DNA of 64,000 bases, taken from assembly GCA_035048485.1 (NCBI GenBank), contig CM068588.1:26501118-26565117 (forward strand). The letters are read 5' to 3'. A program made the translations under genes and the position numbers. The stretch is from Pteria penguin. Lineage: Eukaryota > Mollusca > Bivalvia > Pterioida > Pteriidae. Of this stretch, positions 56,901 to 64,000 are shown in pieces. The notes under the pieces were generated by a model. That model worked only from the letters and a program-made list of their open reading frames with translations, did no database searches and was not told the origin of the DNA. Every line of letters begins with the position of its first letter. Within the stretch, counting starts at the first letter, position 1.

Positions 56901-59900
56901 GACATTTTGCCCTCCTAACCACCCCACCTCTTTCTCATAATTCATTTCACTGCTTACTTCAGGATTTTGAACCTAAAATAGCTGTTTGACTCTAAAGTAC
57001 TATGTAAATAAAAAGAGACTGAGTTTTGAACTTAATTTATAAAAATCTGCAAATCTATAATTTATAACTCTCCATGTCAAGGTTTCAGTAACAGATTAAT
57101 TTACTGACTTTAAAGTGAATTTGTGTTGCCTATCTTTAATATGGAAACACTTACATGTAGGCCTTGTAATTATTGCCTATCTTCTGTATATGGATATCAT
57201 AAATTGTGTCAATGTACGACTCCGTGGTGGAATAACAATGGCTGACTGCTACCACACCTGCCATATCTTGGAAGTCATAGTGATTGGAAATTCTAACCTA
57301 GAAAATCAAACAATTGTTATACAATGCAAGCAAGTATATATTCCAGAGGTTGGTAGCCGGTGCATGCATAGTCTACAAACAAAGTCTAAAATAGTATTAA
57401 GAAATAATATTAAGTAGGCACTGTGAAGCTATATAGCAAATCAGTTCCATAAAATGTATTTTAAGCTGCAGTTTTCTAGTTAAGGAAAGCAAAGTCTAGA
57501 AAAGTGTTAAATCTATAATAACTAAACAAACTAAAGACAAAACTGTCAAATAATGGATTAAAAAGCACATTACACAACAAAAATGAAAAGCCCTTTCACT
57601 AAGTTTTGAAGAATCATATTCAACAAATTGATGCTAAAAAATAATACAGTGAAAACTGTATTTGCATCATAAATCCAAATTCTGTTATCTAAAAGTAAAA
57701 TAGCAAGCAAACAAACACAAAAATCCCCCCAAATAAGAACAAAAGAACATTCCATTATCTTCCATAGTCATGTAAAGTGAAAAAATGCTAAGGGAGAAAA
57801 AGATGAAGGAGAGGTACATACTACATTAAATGAGAACAAAACAGTACAATGTATGGATGATGACAGTCATGCACTTACATATAGGCACGGTAAACATCAC
57901 CCAATTTTTGTATATGTAAGTCATATCTACTCTCAATGTATGTTTCTGAGGTAGCATAGCTAGCAGACAATGCCAAACATTCCGCAACCTCTCGGTAGAG
58001 GTCATCTCCATCAACCTTGACCTAAGGATGTCAATAATGCATGCTGTTTAAAGATACATTTTTATAATACACTTCTTACAGAAATGATAAAAATCACTCA
58101 TAGTAAGAAAAGATATAAATCAATGTATATCAGAAATGACTCAAGGTTTCATAATTTCGATTTTTTTTTCTGGTTCAAAAGCAATGCTGGATAAACCTCA
58201 AACAGAAAGTTTAGTGAAGTAGGGTAAAGTAATGGTGCTTTATTGAAACACCTCTTCTGTCATGTACAGAACTAAACCTTAGAAAAGCAAGTAAGCCGTA
58301 CCCATATGCCTACCAAAGTGGTCTTAATTGGGTATCAGTCATTTATTCCTTTATCCTAACACTGGCTGTTATCGCAAAGATGCAATGAATTTTATATGGG
58401 ATTTAACAATGACAAAATGACACCCAACCACAATCATTTATCTCTTCGAAAGTCAATACATGGAAAGTAGTTCAGAAAAAATGTAAAATTAATATCAATT
58501 TACATTTCTTTAACAGCATCTATGAATTTTTCATTTTATTCATGATGACAAAGGGCAGCTCTATTAAATTAAAATTTCCAACCCAATGCTTGATCTGCTG
58601 CAGAGCACATCTGCTATGTGCAACTAGGTAATTATAACATGCCCAGTCTATCTTTACCCTCTTACTGTGCACTTCTGTCATAGGTAGTTATAACATGCCC
58701 AGTCTATCCTTACCCTGTTACTGTACACTTCTGTCATAGGTAGTTATAACATGCCCAGTCTATCCTTACCCTGTTGCTGTGCACTTCTGTCATAGGTAGT
58801 TATAACATGCCCAGTCTATCCTTACCCTGTTACTGTACACTTCTGTCATAGGTAGTTATAACATGCCCAGTCTATCCTTACCCTGTTACTGTACACTTCT
58901 GTCATAGGTAGTTATAACATGCCCAGTCTATCCTTACCCTGTTACTGTGCACTTCTGTCATAGGTAGTTATAACATGCCCAGTCTATCTTTACCCTGTTA
59001 CTGTGCACTTCTGTCATAGGTAGTTTTAACATGCCCAGTCTATCCTTACCCTGTTACTGTGCACTTCTGCCATAGGTAGTTATAACATGCCCAGTCTATC
59101 CTTACCCTGTTACTGTGCACTTCTGCCAAAGGTAGTTATAACATGCCCAGTCTATCCTTACCCTGTAACTGTGCACTTCTGTCATAGGTAGTTTTAACAT
59201 GCCCAGTCTATTCTTATATTATACCCTGTTACTGTGCACTTCTGTTATCGGTAGCATGGAAACTTAAACATTTCAAACTTGTCCTTGACCTGCTTTTAAG
59301 CACATTGGCAATGGGCAGTTAGGAAACTTTAACATGCTAAACCTTTGTTTGACCTTCTGCTGAGTAAACTGGTAATGGACAGCTTGGTAATTATACCACA
59401 GTGAGTTTATCCTTACCCTGCTGTTAATAATACTACGAAATTTATACATGCCAAGCCTATCTTTTACTTGCTGTTCAGCACACTGGTCATTGGTGACAAG
59501 GTGACTTAAACATGCCAAGCCTAATGGCTGCCTATTTTGCTGCTCAACACATGACCATGACAAGCTTGGTGATTTAAACATGCCAAGCTTATTACTGGCG
59601 ACGGGTAGCAAGCTAACTTACACTTGCATGGTTTATTATTTAGCCATTTGTACAGCATACTGATCATGGTAAGTTAGATAACTAAATAATGCCAAACTTC
59701 TTCTTGACCTTCTGTTCAGCACACTGCCAAAGGGCAGCTAGGTCACTAAAGTATATTAAGCATATCCTTGACCTGATATTTAACAAAATGGCCATGGGTA
59801 GCTAGGTAAGGAATATGGGTCCAGTCTGGTCATACATCAACCATGACTAAGGGTCCAACTTGTTTTGTATATCTGCCATGACCAAGGGTCAAGCTTGGTT

Positions 59901-60258
59901 GTACATCTGCCATGACCTATCTTTAACATTGCTGTATATAAGTATTCAAGCTACATTCATACACTTATTGCATACATGTACAATCACCTCAAGGTAACTC
60001 GCACATGAATGGACCATGTAAAGGAGTCAACTGTATGCTACAAATCAGAATTAGGTAATCAAAGTTATTACAGATCAAAACTTTTAGAGAAAGCTTGACC
60101 AGTGGTCAAAGATTGTGGCACAGTTCTTCCATGTTAGTATTTCAAACTGCTTGAAAAAAAAAGAAACATATACACAATACAAAGCATATACTTACTTTGC
60201 CCACCCCTGAATGCGCATGTCCGACTTTGACGACTACTGGGAACTTTGGGGTGATGAG
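51869..60258 (-). CDS. Syn: Synapsin, 3' part of the gene (5' exons beyond the window)
   Basis: Minus-strand exons 60258-60196, 58021-57879 or 57297-57155 (alternatives), 56465-56391, 54955-54853, 54520-54405, 54096-53893 and 52004-51869 join in frame. They encode the C-terminal half of the ATP-grasp domain [17 protein letters not shown] (nucleotide-binding loop), [57 protein letters not shown] and [12 protein letters not shown] proline/glutamine-rich linker follows, with a 13-residue polyQ, and then a domain E-like end ([15 protein letters not shown], stop). Family knowledge: synapsins coat synaptic vesicles, bind ATP and tether vesicles to the cytoskeleton under phosphorylation control; domain E is at the C-terminus of a-type isoforms. 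No synapsin exon was found between 60,259 and 64,000. Confidence 0.95.
53884..53889 (-). terminator. Syn: Candidate intronic poly(A) signal in synapsin
   Basis: AATAAA on the minus strand begins four bases after the exon-intron border of the linker exon. If used, it gives a synapsin ending ...ARQNG without domain E. Confidence 0.45.
53893..54096 (-). CDS. Syn: Synapsin linker exon: Pro/Gln-rich, polyQ
   Basis: After [16 protein letters not shown] comes [18 protein letters not shown] and 13 consecutive Q (mixed CAA/CAG, hence fairly stable). It ends QARQNG. The donor is GG|GTAAATAAA: reading on gives an immediate TAA, and AATAAA lies 4-9 bases into the intron. Confidence 0.9.
54405..54520 (-). 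CDS. Syn: Synapsin exon: end of domain C
   Basis: [38 protein letters not shown]. Donor ATCAG|GTCAGA is weak at +3/+4. Confidence 0.9.
54853..54955 (-). CDS. Syn: Synapsin exon: [16 protein letters not shown] segment
   Basis: [34 protein letters not shown]: a conserved ATP-grasp strand with the catalytic-side acidic residues. Donor GAG|GTGAGA, phase 0. Confidence 0.95.
55018..55253 (-). mobile_element. SINE family 1, diverged copy in a synapsin intron
   Basis: Plus-strand order: TTATGGCAACTGCCTGATGG, TTTACTGTCTCATCTGAAAA, and AAGCCAAGCACCTAACCATC at the decayed tRNA head. It parallels 62511-62778 along its whole length. Confidence 0.65.
55451..56308 (-). repeat. About 100-bp tandem repeat in a synapsin intron
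   Basis: Eight to nine copies of a 96-103-base unit with ATATCTGACAGGAACTGAAA, CAACATTATCAGTCACAACT and AGGATATTTAGGATGTCAGT. A three-unit period of about 310 bases is visible from the insert ATACATTTGTAC at about 55830 and 56120. It is between the exons at 54853 and 56391. Confidence 0.9.
56391..56465 (-). CDS. Syn: Synapsin exon: [18 protein letters not shown]
   Basis: Completes the split ATG left by either alternative exon, then [20 protein letters not shown] and AMNDR. It begins in phase 2 and ends in phase 2. Confidence 0.95.
57155..57297 (-). CDS. Syn: Synapsin alternative exon B (DFQD type)
   Basis: 143 nt, acceptor TTTTCTAG, donor AT|GTAAGTG. It encodes [20 protein letters not shown], then [20 protein letters not shown] and GNNYKAYM (last codon split). 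It keeps the DFQD and NNYKAYM forms typical of vertebrate synapsins. It occupies the same place in the protein as the exon at 57879-58021, with identical length and phases. Confidence 0.93.
57879..58021 (-). CDS. Syn: Synapsin alternative exon A (LYRE type)
   Basis: 143 nt, acceptor CATCCTTAG, donor AT|GTAAGTG. It encodes [20 protein letters not shown], then [20 protein letters not shown] and GDVYRAYM. It aligns without gaps to exon B with 20 identities in 48 residues and mostly conservative changes elsewhere. Because 143 is not a multiple of three, splicing in both would break the frame. Confidence 0.93.
58617..59262 (-). repeat. 56-bp tandem repeat in a synapsin intron
   Basis: Eleven copies of a very regular 56-base unit, TAGGTAGTTATAACATGCCC, AGTCTATCCTTACCCTGTTA, CTGTACACTTCTGTCA. 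It sits just upstream (in transcript order) of alternative exon A. Decayed relatives (ACATGCCAAGCCTA, GACCTGCT) continue to about 59780. Confidence 0.92.
60196..60258 (-). CDS. Syn: Synapsin exon: ATP-grasp nucleotide-binding loop
   Basis: 63 nt, acceptor CTTGCAG, donor [29 protein letters not shown] and K: the lysine-rich strand and the HAHSG loop that covers ATP in synapsin domain C. Confidence 0.95.
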
Positions 60259-60394
60259 CTGCAAGAAGAAAGAACAAAATATTAAACTTGTCTAGTTTAT
60301 TACACTTTTATATGGCCTTCAGTGATTTTAATCATATTACAACATGGAAACGGGAAGCAAGTGGCCTGTTAAATACAGTAACACAATCTAGGAT

Positions 60395-60535
60395 TCGAAT
60401 TCAAACACCTGCACCACAAGCCATGTGTTTAATATTACACCTGCAGCACATGCCAGGTGCTAATCACTACACCTGCACCACAGACCAAGTGCTAATCGCT
60501 ACACCTGCATCACAGACCAAGTGCTAATCCCTACC
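60395..60535 (+). repeat. Degenerate 40-bp tandem repeat
   Basis: Three to four copies built on CACCTGCACCACAGACCAAG and TGCTAATCRCTA. In a synapsin intron. Confidence 0.65.
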
Positions 60536-60843
60536 CCAAGTTTTCTGCTAATAGTTCATTACTGTCGTCATCAAAATACATCAGTATAAAGCAGAATATA
60601 TGAAGAGGTATTGGAAAAAGTTTTTCAACGTTAGAGTAAAATACAATCGTTCCTTTGGGGAACACACAGACAAACTGGATTTCTCACACAGTTTGAAAGA
60701 ACAAATGTAAAAATAAACTTGATAGGGCCGATTCCCAAGATATGACTGTTTTCATTAAGTTCAAAACATAAACTAAAAAATACTAGTGTTTTAAAAACCA
60801 TAGGAATAACAAAAAGAATCAAACTGTAGTAAACAGCAGTAAC

Positions 60844-61061
60844 AGACCCTTTCACACTAACATGCGGACCTAATGTTTTGGTGGGCAGAAGTATTTGCGG
60901 AGACCCATGAGTGCCAGATCACTATACTTTTTAACAACACAATATTAATTAAAGGTGCTACCAATGGGTCTCCGCAAATACATCCACCCATTAAAACATA
61001 AGGTCCGCAAATACATCTGCCCACTAAAACATAAGGTCCACAGGTTAGTGTGAAAGGGTCT
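60844..61061. mobile_element. MITE, 218 bp, AGACCCTTTCACAC ends
   Basis: AGACCCTTTCACACTAACAT, then ACCTAATGTTTTGGTGGGCA and TTTGCGGAGACCCA on the left are mirrored on the right. The right arm has an extra internal repeat of CACCCATTAAAACATAAGGT. In a synapsin intron; target duplication not clear. Confidence 0.75.
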
Positions 61062-61564
61062 ATAAAGCACTTTATGCATTTCTTGTTCAATCTCTCTGAG
61101 AGTAATAATATATATGTGTGTGTGTGTTCAAAAAAGTTTATGAAAACTTTGAACACCCCCGCCCCCCAAATCAATCAAATACTGCTGGTAACTCTTTTTT
61201 TTTTACATTTGCTCATTTAGCCTTTTTAGATGGTCCAATATGACTGTATAGTTCTCAAGGCTTGAGATAACCTTGCTGATTTCATAAGGAAAGATAACTC
61301 TTATAATGCGTTAAAATAATTCAGGAGGAGACAAATGTGAAAACTGCAAATTCTCAGAACCTCAGATTCTATTCACATCTCTATTGTTTCCAACAGATAT
61401 GATGTTATTACTGTGGATGTGAAACATTATGGGAAAATATGAAATATTGCACATGTATATTTAGTGATGCAGACACTGTGATTTGTTCATTTTAAGAGAA
61501 GGAGGGAAAAAAGATAAATCAATATAGATAAACTTTAACGTGAAGCACAGCAAGTGGTCTAATT

Positions 61565-61577
61565 GATGATAATGATA

Positions 61578-61625
<48 letters not shown>

Positions 61626-61640
61626 TAATGATGATGATCT
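61565..61640. repeat. GAT trinucleotide microsatellite
   Basis: An almost pure GATGAT run with two small interruptions. Confidence 0.95.
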
Positions 61641-62149
61641 ATTTTATATTGTGAGATAATGGCTAAAAGGGATAACTCTTATTATCTTAATCTTGGTCTA
61701 GTTCCGAAGTGTGAACAGGCTTGAAATCTTTGTACAAAGTTATTTATTCAAAAGAGGAATTATATAACGGTAACTTTATCGTTAGCGATCTTTTAAGATC
61801 ACATCAAACAAAATGGATTACTAATTAAGAATCCATACGGAAAATAGTGACTTATACATAAAAATGAAAAGTTAATATTTAAATTTGTGCTTCGATATAT
61901 AATGATTGAAATGTCAGAGTTGAAATACCAATATTTGCCCGCAGTCTCGTGCATTTACAGTGATATTTAGAAATGTCAAAATATGTTATCGAAAACTCAT
62001 AAATAGTCTATCATCATAATTAAAAGATTGAACTTTCCCCCCCATTTTTGTTCGAGTTCAACATCGCTTAATCTCTTGGCCTCGTTTTTAGGTGACCAGA
62101 TGGTCTTGTCCTGAAACATTTATTATTTATGAGACTATGACCAGTGCTA

Positions 62150-62335
62150 GGTGGTAGCCTGAACCACAGTGCATGGTGAAAACTACCTATCATCCGGAAT
62201 ATACACCGGCATATTCTCCGGCATACCTTACCAGCTGCCTCGACCACGAATCGAACCCAGACTTGACAGAGTGACTTCAGTAAGTCCCAGCGCGGCGCTA
62301 CAGTTTATATAAACACCAAGACCCTTGTTACAAGA
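62150..62335 (-). repeat. Possible tRNA-like dispersed repeat
   Basis: The minus strand has GGGTTCGATTCGTGGTCGAG, a B-box-like element, and the plus strand ends at an abrupt GGCGC-rich border. No clear A box, so the assignment to a SINE is weak. Confidence 0.35.
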
Positions 62336-62510
62336 TAAGCTATCACCGGCCACTGGCCAATGTCTTATCCAAAATCTGACGGATGAAATGAGAGAATTTA
62401 GTGGCAGGGCTTTAGTGTATGTAACTAACAATATCCGTAATATGGTACAATGTATATCATATCATAACATGCACTATAGCGCTATTGGTTTCGACGACGA
62501 AATATCTTGA

Positions 62511-62778
62511 CTGATTGATTATTGTTTCACGTCACTCCACGATTATTTCACGTATATGGTGACGGCATCTGCCTGATGCATTGCATACAAATTTAGACCT
62601 TTGCAACGGACCCACCCGAAGCAGTGAGAGATCTTTTACGTGCCACGTCTACCGTGACACAGGACCTTGTTTTACTGTCTCATCCGAAAGACAGAACACC
62701 GGTGTGCCCAGGGCAGGAGTCGAACCCGGGACCTCTCGATCGCTAGCCGAGCACCTTATCCACTAGGCCACGCCAGCT
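62511..62778 (-). mobile_element. tRNA-derived SINE, best-preserved copy (family 1)
   Basis: Minus-strand head AGCTGGCGTGGCCTAGTGGA then GGTCCCGGGTTCGACTCC gives A and B boxes of pol III type. The body includes TTTTACTGTCTCATCCGAAA (plus) and CCGTCACCATATACGTGAAA (minus) and ends with an AATCAATCAG-like tail at 62511. Related copies: 32776-33057, 55018-55253, 42104-42185. Confidence 0.85.
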
Positions 62779-62799
62779 ATCTTAAACAGAGTTAACTAT

Positions 62800-63125
62800 G
62801 AATAGTTTATTTTTAAGAGTACACTGTATAATGTAGTAAAGTACATGTATATCACTGTAAGTATAGTAAGCATAGCATAGTATGAAATATAGGATAGAGT
62901 AGCGTAGCATGGCATAGTTTAGTATAGTAGGGTATAGTATAGTTTAAGTATAGTATGGTACAGTCTTGTATAATATAGTAATAAATATTATGGTATGGTA
63001 AAGTATAATATTGTATGGTGTTGAAAAGTCTAGTATTAATTAGTATTGTATAGTATGGCATAGTATAGCATGGTATCGTATAGTTTAGTATAGTATATAG
63101 TATACTATAATACGGTATAGTTCAG
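62800..63125. repeat. Degenerate TAGTATAG-type simple repeat
   Basis: A long low-complexity stretch of TAGTATAGTA, GGTATAG and CATAGTATAG words without a fixed period. Confidence 0.8.
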
Positions 63126-63671
63126 ATCAGAGTTTTCAATAGAGATGAGTCCAGTATTGTATTATATATCGTATTATACAAATACTATAAATAATTATTA
63201 GCAAATTATTAGCATCACACAAGCTTGCGCCTTAGATGAGCTATAGGGATTTATAAACGACATCTGCATCCTATTACTGGATAGCTGAACGCCTACACCA
63301 AAATAGTTCCGAATTCATCACAACATAAAAATTTCATGTTGCAACATCAAGAAATGATTCAGTCGACGCTTTATAAATCAGAATCTATTAATTACTCCCC
63401 TTACCCTCCCTTACACCGATTCACACACTGGTAATAAAAAAATTCAAAATATGCGCACAGCAAGTGATAGATGTCTGTTTAAGGCTATGATGTAGATATA
63501 AAGAGGTAGTGGGATCTAGTATATTGAAATTATTTCAGTTATGCAGTGTCGATCGAGGTTCTGAAAGATTTAGGTCAGAATCCTACATTTCTTTTTATTT
63601 TAATGCCAAGCAAGGTTTATTCCATATGTATGCCATATGTATGTAAGCACCTACTAATCGCGCGGCATTAC

Positions 63672-64000
63672 CCAAACGACAGACAGGTAACCAGTAAACG
63701 ATCGTCCAAACGACAGACAGAGAGGCAATAGACGACCATATAAACGACAGATGGTGAGGCAGTAGACGACCATCCCAACGATAGACAGAGAGGCAGCAGA
63801 CGACCATATAAACGACAGATAGTGAGGCAGTAGACGACCATTCCAACGACAGACAGAGAGGGAGTAGACGATCATCCAAACGACAGAAAGGCAGTAGACG
63901 ACCATGTAAACGACAGACAGAGAGGCAGTAGACGATCAACCAAACGACAGAGAGGCAGTAGACGACCATATAAACGACAGACAGAAAGGCAGTAGACGAT
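63672..64000. repeat. 36-bp tandem repeat, runs off the right edge
   Basis: Units built on AAACGACAGACAGAGAGGCA, GTAGACGACCATATA, with alternating variants (ATCATCC, ATATA), about nine copies visible. On the minus strand it gives spurious VYCLSV frames. It continues past the window. Confidence 0.88.

Noticed and set aside
52005..64000. TIMP gene nested in a synapsin intron, as in flies and vertebrates
   Set aside because: I looked in the synapsin introns present here on the plus strand and saw no cysteine-rich TIMP-like exon. The host intron may lie beyond the right edge.

Overview
The window is animal nuclear DNA, AT-rich and full of repeats. It holds introns with GT-AG borders, tRNA-derived SINEs, LINE remnants and many short inverted-repeat elements. 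The neural and secretory genes are clearly metazoan. The repeat style (GCGGATCC-type inverted repeats, a SINE ending in a VTGACG/ATACGTGAAAT-type body) suggests a mollusc, probably a bivalve. That assignment is an inference from repeat style, not a database match.

Layout. From 1 to about 20.4 kb I see no host gene. This stretch holds a 4.1-kb element with perfect 26-bp terminal inverted repeats, foldback elements, MITE-like elements, two minisatellite arrays of the same unit in opposite orientation (13.8-14.2 kb and 17.85-18.7 kb), a GATA/GACA microsatellite and a LINE fragment. From 20,463 to 29,961 (+) six exons encode a 373-residue type I membrane protein: signal peptide, Ig, Ig-like, fibronectin III, transmembrane segment, short tail. 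From 30.7 to 38.2 kb there is a SINE, an inactivated LINE, a foldback cluster of a second SINE family and a 72-bp array. From 38,268 to 43,718 (+) four exons encode MANF, an ER-resident neurotrophic/UPR protein, complete. From 44.5 to 51.8 kb there is mostly nothing recognisable, apart from a possible 43-47 residue membrane micropeptide (48.5 kb, -) and a G-rich 75-bp tandem array (49.0-50.4 kb). From 51,869 to 60,258 (-) lies the 3' part of synapsin; its 5' exons are beyond the right edge.

Main observations. (1) A dispersed family of 16-36-bp hairpins with ends of the form CARRGAC...GTCYYTG is inserted at many places. Six copies have an exact 7-bp direct repeat on both sides and one more has a single mismatch; in two cases an unoccupied site is visible in a sister repeat. 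This looks like a very small mobile hairpin. (2) Synapsin has two adjacent 143-nt exons that each encode a full 48-residue version of the same ATP-grasp segment. Their shared phases allow one or the other but not both. (3) The synapsin linker exon runs into a stop and an AATAAA immediately after its splice donor, which would give an isoform lacking domain E. (4) Three foldback elements carry a motif resembling half of a hammerhead ribozyme core at both ends.
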